In this document: piece by piece, positions 27,245 through 35,122 of the stretch | Numbering within the stretch: the first letter of the stretch is position 1 | How the letters are laid out: each line of letters begins with the position of its first letter | Assembly: GCA_029550525.1 (NCBI GenBank) | Contig: JAKPHF010000077.1 | Coordinates: 124,001-188,000 of the forward strand | Length of the DNA: 64,000 nt | Direction: 5' to 3' | Source of the DNA: Planctomycetota bacterium | GTDB taxonomy: Bacteria > Planctomycetota > Phycisphaerae > UBA1845 > PWPN01 | Made by a program: the position numbers and the translations under genes | Notes under the pieces: generated by a model | Seen by the model: only the letters and a program-made list of their open reading frames with translations | Databases searched by the model: none | Told to the model about the DNA's origin: nothing

Positions 27245-27303
27245 GGCCTAAGTCCTGAGACTTGAGGGCATCACTTGCTCAAGCCTCAGGACTCAAGTCT
27301 CAG
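27237..27303. repeat. Dispersed repeat family A, inverted pair between convergent genes
   Basis: AGTCCTGAGACTTGAG on the left and CTCAAGCCTCAGGACT on the right form an inverted pair. The aminotransferase stop codon (GAGTCCTGA) lies inside the left arm. It could act as a bidirectional terminator. Confidence 0.85.
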
Positions 27304-27311
27304 CCCCGCTG

Positions 27312-28331
27312 TCAATTGGTGTCGGACAATTCCCACTGGTGGCGCTTGAGGGCGGCCACGATCTGCTCGGCCAGCTCGATGGCCGCCACGCCATCCTCCG
27401 CGGAGACCTCGGGCGGCCGACCGGACTGCAGCGCGGTGATGAACGATTGCAATTCCGCCCGCAGCGGCTCGACGTCGTCCACCTGCAACGGCTCGACCTT
27501 GACCATCTGGCTGAAATCGACGCCGGCCAATTGTGATAGATCCTTGGCGTCATGCTCGCGGGCGAGCTTCAGCAGGTCCAGGTTGGCGTCCTTCTTCACC
27601 GCGATGCCGTTCTTCTTCTGGTAATCGAGCGACAGGTAGGCCTCTTCACTGAAGACGCGGATCTTCCGCTCGGTCTTGAGGGCCAGCCGCGAAGCGGTCA
27701 GGTTGGCCACGCAGCCGTTGTCGAACGTGACCCACGCGTTGGCGACGTCCTCGTGCCGGGCGAGCACGCGCACGCCCACCGCCTCGACCTGCACCGGTTT
27801 GGCCCGCACGAGCGAGAGCACGACGTCGATGTCGTGGATCATCATGTCCATGACCACGCCGATGTCGGCCGAACGGAACGTGAACGGGCTGATGCGGTGC
27901 GTTTCGATGAATTTGGGCGCGACCTCCATGCGGTGCAGGGCCCGCACGACGGGGTTGAACCGCTCGGTGTGGCCGACCTGCAGAAGGGCGTTGTGCTCGC
28001 GGGCCAGGCGATGCAGGAGTCGACCCGTTTCGCTGTCGGGAGCCAGCGGCTTTTCGATGAGCACGGCGGCGCCGGTTTCGATGAACGGCCGCGCGACCTG
28101 CAGGTGAGCCATGGTGGGCACGGCCACGCTGACGGCCTGCACCTTGCCCAGCAGCGGCTCGATCGAGTCGTAAGCCTGCGTCTGGTACGTATCAGCCAGT
28201 TCCTGTGCCCGCTTCAGGTCCAGATCGACGATGCCCACGAGCTGCGTCTCGGGCATCTCGTGGTAGACGCGCACGTGATGGCGGCCCATGTGGCCGGTAC
28301 CGACGACCGCGACGGGGATAGGTTTGCTCAC
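27312..28331 (-). CDS. Gfo/Idh/MocA family oxidoreductase in the lipid A cluster
   Basis: The 339-residue NAD(P)-dependent oxidoreductase has an N-terminal Rossmann fold (VAVVGTGHMGRHHVRVYHEM) and the family marks VAVPTMAHLQVA and AAVLIEKPLA, with catalytic Lys in EKP. The signature MDMMIHDIDVVLSLV follows (about residue 175). The GTG start overlaps the lpxA stop codon by four bases (GTGA), so it is translated with lpxA. In bacteria with amide-linked acyl chains on both positions of lipid A, the UDP-GlcNAc 3-dehydrogenase GnnA is a member of this superfamily and is next to lpxA; this gene is a candidate, but no GnnB-type aminotransferase is adjacent. Function beyond an oxidoreductase is inference. 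Confidence 0.85.
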   Translation of the reverse strand: MSKPIPVAVVGTGHMGRHHVRVYHEMPETQLVGIVDLDLKRAQELADTYQTQAYDSIEPLLGKVQAVSVAVPTMAHLQVARPFIETGAAVLIEKPLAPDSETGRLLHRLAREHNALLQVGHTERFNPVVRALHRMEVAPKFIETHRISPFTFRSADIGVVMDMMIHDIDVVLSLVRAKPVQVEAVGVRVLARHEDVANAWVTFDNGCVANLTASRLALKTERKIRVFSEEAYLSLDYQKKNGIAVKKDANLDLLKLAREHDAKDLSQLAGVDFSQMVKVEPLQVDDVEPLRAELQSFITALQSGRPPEVSAEDGVAAIELAEQIVAALKRHQWELSDTN

Positions 28332-29200
28332 GAGCAGGACTCCGTTTCTTTATTCTTCCGGTAATACCGGGCCCGATCGGCGTCGGTGTCTCGGCGGTAT
28401 CGTTCGCGCTTGCGTCCGTAGACCCCCTGATCCATGCTTTCACGGACGGACCGGCAGAGGTACTCGACCTCTTCGGTGAGCGGCCCGCTGCTTTCCAGTC
28501 GCGCAAGACGTTCCTGGATGGTCGCTCCGTATTCTTCCGCTCGCTTGCCGAACAGAATGCGATACGCGTCCCGGATACTCCGGATCCGCTCCTCGTCCAT
28601 TCCCCATCGCCGCAGTCCGGTCAGGTTGTAACCACGAATCGCGCCGGGATCGCCGCCCCAGATCATGAACGGCGGCACGTCGTTGGGGATGCGGGCCATG
28701 CCCGCGATGTAAGACAGCCGGCCGATGGTCGTGAAGTGATGGACACCCACGAGTCCGCCCATGGTCACCTGGTCTTCGAGCTCGACGTGTCCGGCCAGCT
28801 GCACCGCGTTGGACAGGATGCAATAGTCGCCCACGATGACGTCGTGCGCGATGTGCACGTAGGCCATGAACCGGTTGTGCGAGCCGATGCGGGTCACTCC
28901 GCCGGCGACTTCGGTTCCGCGGTTGGCGGTGACGCACTCGCGGAAGACGTTGTCGTCCCCGACGATGAGACGGGTCTCCTCCCCGCGGTACTTGAGGTCC
29001 TGCGGATCCTCGCCGATGACCGTTCCGGCAAAGAAGACGTTCTGTTTGCCGCAAACCGCGCCGCCGGTGATGGTGACGTTATTGCGAAGTTCGCAATCAT
29101 CGCCCAGCACCACGCGGGGGCCGACGTAGCAGTGCGGACCGATGCGGACGCTGCGGCCCAACTCGGCAGTCTTATCGACGTACGCTAAGGGGTGTATCAT
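28328..29200 (-). CDS. lpxA: Acyl-ACP--UDP-N-acetylglucosamine O-acyltransferase
   Basis: The 290-residue enzyme performs the first acylation of UDP-GlcNAc in lipid A synthesis in the cytoplasm. The left-handed beta-helix hexapeptide repeats are clear (MIHPLAYVDKTAELGRSVRI, IGDDCELRNNVTITG), the catalytic His is in MAYVHIAHDVIVGDYCILSN, and GGLVGVHHFTTIGRLSYIAG and PPFMIWGGDPGAIRGYNLTG are characteristic. The C-terminus (about residues 265-290, RKRERYRRDTDADRARYYRK) is a highly basic extension beyond the normal length of about 260. Spacing to lpxC/fabZ is 22 bases, and the next gene overlaps its stop codon. Confidence 0.95.
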   Translation of the reverse strand: MIHPLAYVDKTAELGRSVRIGPHCYVGPRVVLGDDCELRNNVTITGGAVCGKQNVFFAGTVIGEDPQDLKYRGEETRLIVGDDNVFRECVTANRGTEVAGGVTRIGSHNRFMAYVHIAHDVIVGDYCILSNAVQLAGHVELEDQVTMGGLVGVHHFTTIGRLSYIAGMARIPNDVPPFMIWGGDPGAIRGYNLTGLRRWGMDEERIRSIRDAYRILFGKRAEEYGATIQERLARLESSGPLTEEVEYLCRSVRESMDQGVYGRKRERYRRDTDADRARYYRKNKETESCS

Positions 29201-29222
29201 CTAGCACTCACTGTTGGATCTT

Positions 29223-30539
29223 TCAGAGCGGGTCGGCATCCACCATCATGAACTTGATGTCCGCCTCGGCGACTTGGGCGTCTCCGACCCTGGCCGTGCA
29301 CGCCACGTGCCCGGTTCTGGACTTGAGCCGCAACGCGCGGGCTTCCAGAATCAACTGATCGCCCGGCGTGACCGGCCGACGAAACTTGACCTTATCGAGG
29401 CTGAGGAGAACGGCCACCTTGCCCGTGTGCTCCAGTTCCCGCGAGAGCAGCAGGCCGCCCAGCTGGGCCATCGCCTCGATGATCAGCACACCCGGCATGA
29501 TCGGATGGCCCGGATAGTGTCCGGTGAAGAATTCCTCGTTCGCGCTGACGTTCTTCACCCCCACGGCGTACTCGCCGGGATCCAGCTTGATCACCCGGTC
29601 CACCATCAGGAATGGGTAACGATGCGGGAGAATGCGCTGGATCTGGCGAATGTCGAACACCGGCTCGGCAGTGAGGCTCTTGCCCAGGCTTTGGGCTTCC
29701 TGCAACTCGCGCAGACGCCGCACGAGATCGTGGTTCAGCGAGTGGCCCGACTGACGGGCGAACACGTTCCCCACGATGAACTTGCCGAACAGGAACAAAT
29801 CGCCGATGAGGTCCAGTATCTTGTGGCGGACGCACTCGTTCGGGAAGCGCAGCTCATTCTGGATAGGCCCGTCGGGACCGAAAACCAGGATGTCGTCGTA
29901 CGTCAGGTGCGTGCCCAGGCCGGCGGCTCGGAACTGAGCGGCCTCCTGCTCCAGCACGAACGTCCGAGCCGACGCCAGTTCACGCTCGAAGTTCTCCGGT
30001 GTCAACCGGAACTTGTAGATCTGGTGGCCGATCGGCCCTTCCGGTCCGTAGTTCAGATCGTAAATGATCTCCAGGACGTCCTCGCCCTCGTTGCCCGGCG
30101 TGGCCATCACGTAGCTTTGGCCCTCGGCGACGCGGACGGTCTCGGGCACGCGGAAGACTTCCCGCGGCTTGTCGAGCGTGCGAATGCCCGACTCCTTGAG
30201 CTTCTCGAAGAACACCCGCGAGCTGCCGTCCATGGCGGGCACTTCGTTGGCGTTGAGCTCGACGTAGACGTTGTCGATGCCCAAGCCGGCCAGGGCCGAC
30301 ATGCAGTGCTCGATGGTCTCGATCTGCACCGAGCCGTTGCGGATGGAGGTCCGCCGCATGCGCTTGGCGACGCTTTCGACCACGCCCGGGATGTGGATGG
30401 GGGGCTTTTGGTCGTAACGGACGAACACGATGCCGGTGTCGGCGGGAGCGGGCTGAAACCGCAGGGTCGCGGGCTCCCCGGTGAACAGGCCGCGCCCGGA
30501 CAGCTCGACAGGCTTGTCAATGGTCTGCTGTGGCTTCAA
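29223..30539 (-). CDS. lpxC/fabZ: Bifunctional UDP-3-O-acyl-GlcNAc deacetylase / 3-hydroxyacyl-ACP dehydratase
   Basis: The 438-residue fusion has LpxC in residues 1 to about 290 and FabZ in about 295-438. LpxC deacetylates UDP-3-O-acyl-GlcNAc with a zinc ion: the ligand His is in ETIEHCMSALAGLGIDN, and catalytic and zinc residues are in FPNECVRHKILDLIGDL and SGHSLNHDLVRR. FabZ dehydrates 3-hydroxyacyl-ACP: the active-site His is in HYPGHPIMPGV and the helix Glu in IEAMAQLGG. Such fusions are known in Bacteroidetes and planctomycetes. The start codon is TTG at 30539 inside the end of lpxD (23-base overlap), indicating translational coupling. It covers both lipid A commitment and fatty acid elongation. 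Confidence 0.95.
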   Translation of the reverse strand: MKPQQTIDKPVELSGRGLFTGEPATLRFQPAPADTGIVFVRYDQKPPIHIPGVVESVAKRMRRTSIRNGSVQIETIEHCMSALAGLGIDNVYVELNANEVPAMDGSSRVFFEKLKESGIRTLDKPREVFRVPETVRVAEGQSYVMATPGNEGEDVLEIIYDLNYGPEGPIGHQIYKFRLTPENFERELASARTFVLEQEAAQFRAAGLGTHLTYDDILVFGPDGPIQNELRFPNECVRHKILDLIGDLFLFGKFIVGNVFARQSGHSLNHDLVRRLRELQEAQSLGKSLTAEPVFDIRQIQRILPHRYPFLMVDRVIKLDPGEYAVGVKNVSANEEFFTGHYPGHPIMPGVLIIEAMAQLGGLLLSRELEHTGKVAVLLSLDKVKFRRPVTPGDQLILEARALRLKSRTGHVACTARVGDAQVAEADIKFMMVDADPL

Positions 30540-31560
30540 GCTGCTCGACTCGTTTCGTTAATACCTTGACCTGCTCGTACAACGAGTGCAGCCGGCGAAT
30601 GTTGCCCCGCTCGCGCAGCCACTGTTCCTGCTCGACGGCAGGCATGCCGATCACCGTGGTGCCCGCCGGTACGTCTTTGGAGATGCACGCACAAGCCGCC
30701 GACTGTACCCCGTCGTTCAAGACAATATGGTCCCTCACCCCGACTTTGCCTCCCAGCACCACGCCTCGACCAAGGCGAGCGCTGCCGGCAATACCGCACT
30801 GGGCCACGAGCAGGCAGCCCGGGCCAATCTGCACATTATGGGCAACCTGGACCAGGTTATCAATCTTGGTGCCTCGTCCGACCCGCGTTGTGCCGAACTT
30901 GGCACGGTCGATGGCGCAGTTGGCCCCGATTTCGACGTCGTCCTCGATGGTTACGGTGCCGATCTGCGGGATTTTGACGTGCCGGCCTTCCGTGTACTGG
31001 TAGCCGAAACCGTCCGCGCCCACGGTCGTATTGGGGTGAATAATAACGCGGTTGCCGATAATGCAGCGCTCACGGATGACCACGCCGGGCCAGATCTCGC
31101 AGTCAGACCCGATAACCGTGTCCTCGCCGATGAACACGTTCCCGTGCAGGACGGTGTTGTCACCGATGGTCGCTCCGGCCGAGACCACCGCGCCGGGGCC
31201 GATGGCGACGTTGGCTCCCAACTGAGCCCGGTCGTCCACGACGGCCCGGGGATGAACGCCGGGGGCCGGCCGGGGCACCGGCGGCGCGAACCGCTCGAGG
31301 ACGTGGATGATGGCGATCTCCGGGTTGCGCACGAGAACGGCCGGCATGGGCGTCGGACCGTAGGTCTCGGGCACCAGCACCGCCGAGGCCTGGCTGCGGG
31401 CCAGGTCGCGGGCGTACTTCTCATGCGCGAGCCAGGTGATCTGGCCGGGGCGGGCCTCGGCGATGCCGCAGACGCTGTCGATCTTCACCGTCGCATCACC
31501 GCGAACCGCCCCGTTCACCCACTTGGCGATCTCGGCGAGAGAAAACGTTTTGTCCGACAT
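30517..31560 (-). CDS. lpxD: UDP-3-O-(3-hydroxyacyl)glucosamine N-acyltransferase
   Basis: The 347-residue enzyme adds the second acyl chain in lipid A synthesis. It has the N-terminal uridine-binding domain (about residues 1-100, FSLAEIAKWVNGAVRGDA) and a left-handed beta-helix with hexapeptide repeats (AIGPGAVVSAGATIGDN). The catalytic His lies in IDNLVQVAHNVQIGPGCLLV, and GSARLGRGVVLGGKVGVRDH is typical. The C-terminal helix may form a coiled coil (RRLHSLYEQVKVLTKRVEQL). ATG 31560 (MSDKTFS) is preferred to the track's TTG at 31578. No clear Shine-Dalgarno sequence is visible. The ompH stop is 20 bases upstream, so the cluster is probably one transcript. Confidence 0.95.
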   Translation of the reverse strand: MSDKTFSLAEIAKWVNGAVRGDATVKIDSVCGIAEARPGQITWLAHEKYARDLARSQASAVLVPETYGPTPMPAVLVRNPEIAIIHVLERFAPPVPRPAPGVHPRAVVDDRAQLGANVAIGPGAVVSAGATIGDNTVLHGNVFIGEDTVIGSDCEIWPGVVIRERCIIGNRVIIHPNTTVGADGFGYQYTEGRHVKIPQIGTVTIEDDVEIGANCAIDRAKFGTTRVGRGTKIDNLVQVAHNVQIGPGCLLVAQCGIAGSARLGRGVVLGGKVGVRDHIVLNDGVQSAACACISKDVPAGTTVIGMPAVEQEQWLRERGNIRRLHSLYEQVKVLTKRVEQLEATADH

Positions 31561-31580
31561 TGGGGAACATCCACACAAGA

Positions 31581-32237
31581 CTATTTGTTGAATTCGATCG
31601 CCGCCGCGCCGCCTCGTCGGTGGAACTCGGCGTTCAGGTTCGCCAGCACTTCCTCGGTCAGATCAATCTCCGGGCTGGGATCGGCATAGACGACTTTGAT
31701 GTTGAGGATCTGGGCGAGCAGCGCTTTGGAGTCGCCGACGTCACCCTTGAGATGCTCCCGCGTGAGCACCACGTCCACACCGTGGGCCTTGGCGACCTTC
31801 TCGATCTCGGCGATCATCATCTGGTACGTGCGCAGGACCCATCGCTTGTGGCTCTCGCCGATTTCTTCGCGCTGGAGCTGGCGCCAGACCTCGTTCTCCA
31901 GAATCATCCGCTTGACCTTGGCGTTCTGCTTGTACCAGTCGGCGCTGTCGGGCGCGAAGGCCTGCAGCGCCTCCTGCTCGGCCTGGGCTTCGCGGCCGCG
32001 CCGCTCGGCTTCTTCGCTCAGTGACTTGGTGTGGGCGTCGAGCTTCTTGTTGAGCACCACCGTCTGCTCGAACGTGTCAAAGACCTTGACGATATCCACT
32101 ACCGCGATCCGCGTGGCCCGGCCCGTGCTTGCCGCCGGCTTGTTCTGGGCCGACGCCGAGTTCACCGCCGTCGCCGCCACCCAGGCGGCTCCCGCTACCA
32201 CCACTACCGCCACCGTATTCGTGCTCAGTTTCATCAT
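31581..32237 (-). CDS. OmpH/Skp family periplasmic chaperone
   Basis: The 218-residue protein carries a signal peptide (MMKLSTNTVAVVVVAGAAWV, cleaved near ASA-Q) and an OmpH/Skp domain starting at RIAVVDIVKVFDTFEQTVVL. The middle is a long charged coiled coil (about residues 60-150), as in Skp. Skp-type proteins hold unfolded outer-membrane proteins in the periplasm. Its place immediately upstream of lpxD is the standard order in Gram-negative bacteria and supports an outer membrane. The tandem ATGs at 32237 and 32234 are preceded by AAGGGAG. It is longer than E. coli Skp (161 residues), mainly in the coiled coil. Confidence 0.88.
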   Translation of the reverse strand: MMKLSTNTVAVVVVAGAAWVAATAVNSASAQNKPAASTGRATRIAVVDIVKVFDTFEQTVVLNKKLDAHTKSLSEEAERRGREAQAEQEALQAFAPDSADWYKQNAKVKRMILENEVWRQLQREEIGESHKRWVLRTYQMMIAEIEKVAKAHGVDVVLTREHLKGDVGDSKALLAQILNIKVVYADPSPEIDLTEEVLANLNAEFHRRGGAAAIEFNK

Positions 32238-32431
32238 TCGACTCCCTTGCCGGGTTGGTGTATCAGGCGTCCGTTCCATCTGCCCCGGAGGCTCGTCCGG
32301 AGCCGGCGGCCGGCTTGAACCGCCGACCTGCCAAAAGCCTGGTTATTAGACCCGCCCGGACGGACGTCCGCAAGCGAGCAACGGCTCTCGGCTTGGTGTC
32401 GGGGCTGGCGGGAAGATAGGATGGAGGAGCG

Positions 32432-33112
32432 ATGGAACGACTTCAGCTCGTGCTCGCCATCCTGTTTTTTGTCGCGATCTACGCTTGCGTGATCGCCATG
32501 GTCCGGGCGCAGACGCGAAACGCTGACGGCACACCTCGCGCTGCGAAGAAGCGACAGAAGTACACGATTGCGTTGTTCTGCTTGCTGCTTCTGCACAACG
32601 TGTTTTCCTTATCCCTGGGCAACCCGCCATCGGCCCTCATCATCGTTAACCTGTTGTTGCTCGGCGGGGGGCTGCTCTGGCTCGTGTACAACCTGTCCCG
32701 GCCGCCCCGCGAGGCCGAGGCGCGGGCCAACTACCGTGCCAGGCCGGATCTCTGCGGGTGCTGCGACTATGACCTGACCGGCAATACGAGCGGCGTCTGT
32801 CCCGAATGCGGCTGGAAGCTCAACAATGATTTGTTGCCGATGGACAGTCCCCGTTGGGCGATCTGGTGGCGCGGCTGGCGTATCGAGTCACTCGAGAATT
32901 GGAGGCGAACGCTGGTTCTGTGCGTCGCATGGATGCTTGGGTTCGTCGTCGTGTCCGTCATCTTCTTCTGGAGACTGGGGCTCTTGTGGCCGCTAGCGGG
33001 TATGACTGCATTCGTGGCTGTGCATTTCGCGCTGAACGCCGTTCGTGTTTGGCAGTACGGGCGGAGTCACTCATCCGGTTCCACTCAACCGCTCGGCTCC
33101 CAACTCCGATAG
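32432..33112 (+). CDS. Membrane protein with planctomycete-type zinc ribbon
   Basis: The 226-residue product has an N-terminal membrane helix (MERLQLVLAILFFVAIYACV), a second pair (YTIALFCLLLLHNVFSLSL and LIIVNLLLLGGGLLWLVYNL), a cytoplasmic zinc ribbon (CGCCDYDLTGNTSGVCPECG, about residues 108-127) and two C-terminal membrane helices (TLVLCVAWMLGFVVVSVIF, LLWPLAGMTAFVAVHFAL). The CxYDLTGNxSGxCPECG motif recurs in many planctomycete membrane proteins of unknown function. It should bind one zinc by four cysteines. A GAGGAGCG Shine-Dalgarno sequence lies 4-11 nt before the ATG. It is divergent from ompH. Confidence 0.85.
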   Translation: MERLQLVLAILFFVAIYACVIAMVRAQTRNADGTPRAAKKRQKYTIALFCLLLLHNVFSLSLGNPPSALIIVNLLLLGGGLLWLVYNLSRPPREAEARANYRARPDLCGCCDYDLTGNTSGVCPECGWKLNNDLLPMDSPRWAIWWRGWRIESLENWRRTLVLCVAWMLGFVVVSVIFFWRLGLLWPLAGMTAFVAVHFALNAVRVWQYGRSHSSGSTQPLGSQLR

Positions 33113-33154
33113 ACACAGGTGGCCGAGCAAGCTATCCAGCGCAGCGCCGCTGCC

Positions 33155-33184
33155 ACTCAAGTCTCAGGACTCAAGCCTCAGGTC
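33155..33184. repeat. Dispersed repeat family A, single arm between convergent genes
   Basis: CTCAAGTCTCAGGACTCAAG followed by CCTCAGG, six bases before the end of the minus-strand hydrolase gene. No inverted partner is present. Confidence 0.85.
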
Positions 33185-33190
33185 TTTCTC

Positions 33191-34150
33191 TCACCGACGC
33201 TGCAACGGCAGCTCGACCAGCCAGATCCGCATGTGCCGCAAATGCTGCATGTGGGCTTCGCCGTCCTCGCCGGCACAGCCCCACAATTTGAATTGACCTT
33301 TGGCTGCACGGGAGATGACGTGCACGGGGGAATCGGCGATCGGCTCGTCGCTCGACTTGCGGTCGGCTCCGATGTGAGTCAGCAGGTCGTCGGCGGTTTC
33401 GATGGTGCTGGCGTACGAACCTGGCACGAGATACGTGTGTGTCAGGATGAACGTCTTACGGCCCTCGGCGGCCGCCCGTGCGAATCGCCGAAACTCCTGC
33501 ATATGGGCCGGATTCACACGCCGCACGCGTGCGGGAGCCGTGGCCGGAGCGTCCTTTTGCGGAGTCGCGTTTTGCGAACTGGATGGCGGCTGCGCGTCGG
33601 CATCCTCCACATACCCCGCGTAGATCGAGTCAAGCATGCACAGCCCGTCGATCCGATCGAAGTACCGTTCCTGTTGAAGCAGCTCGCGAACCGCGCCGTA
33701 CCCGGCGCTGAACGAGGAAACGCAGACCTTTCGCCAGGCCGCCCCCGGCGGAACGATATTCTCGCGTTCAAGCCGCGACAGAGCGGCAGCCAGCGCTTGT
33801 GCAAACAAGTCGGGGTTTTGTTTCATCGGCGTCGAATAGGCCGCCGAGAGCCCCGGATAGTTGATGATGAGCACAGCTGCATTGAGGCGGGCCGCTTCCA
33901 CGTTGCGGCCGACCGTCGCCGGATCGCCGTGGAAATGCACGAGCAGGTCTATCTCGCGATCGGCGGGCCGAAACGATTCGGGAATGAACAGCGTGCCGGT
34001 CTCGAGCGGGATAAACCGGCCGGCGGGCGGCGGTGGAGCGGGACGGCTCGCCGAAGGGTTGGCGGAATTCGACGTGGCTGCCACGAGGGCGGTCGCCAGC
34101 GACAGCACGCACGCGGGCACGATCGCATGTCGCAGCCGTTTGTGGGGCAT
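33191..34150 (-). CDS. Exported alpha/beta-hydrolase-like protein
   Basis: The 319-residue product has a signal peptide (MPHKRLRHAIVPACVLSLATALVAA). The rest resembles an alpha/beta hydrolase: IDLLVHFHGDPATV forms the first strand and oxyanion region, and KVCVSSFSAGYGAVRELLQ carries a nucleophile elbow of S-F-S-A-G type near residue 160. The acid could be the Asp of CMLDSIYAGY, and the His near TFILTHTYLVPGSYAST. No precise substrate is evident. GAGGTGATA precedes ATG 34150. The creatininase-like gene ends 4 bases upstream, so the two form an operon. The insert QPPSSSQNATPQKDAPATA is low complexity. Confidence 0.7.
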   Translation of the reverse strand: MPHKRLRHAIVPACVLSLATALVAATSNSANPSASRPAPPPPAGRFIPLETGTLFIPESFRPADREIDLLVHFHGDPATVGRNVEAARLNAAVLIINYPGLSAAYSTPMKQNPDLFAQALAAALSRLERENIVPPGAAWRKVCVSSFSAGYGAVRELLQQERYFDRIDGLCMLDSIYAGYVEDADAQPPSSSQNATPQKDAPATAPARVRRVNPAHMQEFRRFARAAAEGRKTFILTHTYLVPGSYASTIETADDLLTHIGADRKSSDEPIADSPVHVISRAAKGQFKLWGCAGEDGEAHMQHLRHMRIWLVELPLQRR

Positions 34151-34154
34151 CGTA

Positions 34155-34931
34155 TCACCTCGGTTCATATGGGAAGTGTTCATCGATGGGAGTGGTGGCC
34201 AACTCGTGGAGGAACGTCGCGATCCGCTCGCAGCACAACGCGAGATAGGCCCGGCCTTTTTCGGCCGTGGCGTGCGAGGAATCGGCCGTCGCGCAGTGAT
34301 CGTTCAGCTTGGAGAAGTCGCGGCTGCTCTGTGCCCAGCCTCGGCGCAGGGCTTCGAAACGCCACGCCGGCGTGCGGCCATCGCCTGCGACGTTCGGTTC
34401 GACCAACTCGGGAAACAGGGCCATCGTGACCGACGCCTCCATCTCACCGGCATGCTCATCAGGCAGCGTGAAGATCTCCCGGTAGCGGTCCATGCCCACG
34501 AGCCACCAGTTGCATTGGAAGACGAACACGTCCAGGTCGGATTGGATCTGCCGGATGAGCGGCTTGAAGTCGTTGCCGCCATGGCCGTTGATGATCACGA
34601 TCTTGCGGATCCCGTGATGTCGTAGTGACGTAATAATATCTCGGACGAGGGTGTCGAGCGTGGCTTGCGACACATGGATGGTCAACGGAAACGCCATCAG
34701 ATTGCAGTCCGCGCCGTAGGGGATGACGGGCAGGCAGATGACGGACTCACATTTGGACCAGGCCATCTGGCAGGCCGTGCGGGCCACGTATGTAGCAAGC
34801 AAGAAATCCTGACCCTCGGGCAGATGGCGGTTGTGAGCCTCGGTGGCGCCGATAGGCAGGACGGCTACTTCGTACTTGCGCTGGGAAAGACGATGCAGAT
34901 TGGTCGAAGCGAGATCCCATTCGTTGATCAT
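34155..34931 (-). CDS. Creatininase family protein (creatinine amidohydrolase-like)
   Basis: The 258-residue product belongs to the metal-dependent creatininase/MftE/ArfB superfamily of amidohydrolases. Family motifs are visible: VLPIGATEAHNRHLPEGQDF (metal ligands Glu, His, Asp), VIINGHGGNDFKPLI and DEHAGEMEASVTMALFPELV (His and Glu). The first motif carries NR in place of the common GP (EQHGPHLP), so substrate use may differ. It probably acts on a cyclic amide or formamide. AAAGGACA precedes the ATG. It overlaps in transcription with the hydrolase gene 4 bases downstream; both may process one compound. Confidence 0.85.
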   Translation of the reverse strand: MINEWDLASTNLHRLSQRKYEVAVLPIGATEAHNRHLPEGQDFLLATYVARTACQMAWSKCESVICLPVIPYGADCNLMAFPLTIHVSQATLDTLVRDIITSLRHHGIRKIVIINGHGGNDFKPLIRQIQSDLDVFVFQCNWWLVGMDRYREIFTLPDEHAGEMEASVTMALFPELVEPNVAGDGRTPAWRFEALRRGWAQSSRDFSKLNDHCATADSSHATAEKGRAYLALCCERIATFLHELATTPIDEHFPYEPR

Positions 34932-35122
34932 GAACGGCTGTCCTTTCGAGTGGATGCTGCGGGCTCGTCAGCAGCGGGAATGCGGACGAGCGCGGTTTGC
35001 GAAAAGATTCTACCGAATCACGGCCGCGGACGCCAAGCCCCATCGCTCGCTGGGCGCGGGGGATCGAAACGTTCGATCAGACAGGTACGCACTGTGTGAC
35101 GCAATTATGTCTCCTGTTCCCG

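Noticed and set aside
26108-28331. Functional GnnA/GnnB pair made by the oxidoreductase and the class V aminotransferase
   Set aside because: GnnB is a DegT/DnrJ-type aminotransferase; the gene here is a class V serine/alanine-glyoxylate type and is convergent, not in the operon.
29214-31689. 451-aa and 367-aa plus-strand ORFs across the lpx cluster
   Set aside because: Antisense to lpxC/fabZ and lpxD, whose motifs are complete; no start signals.
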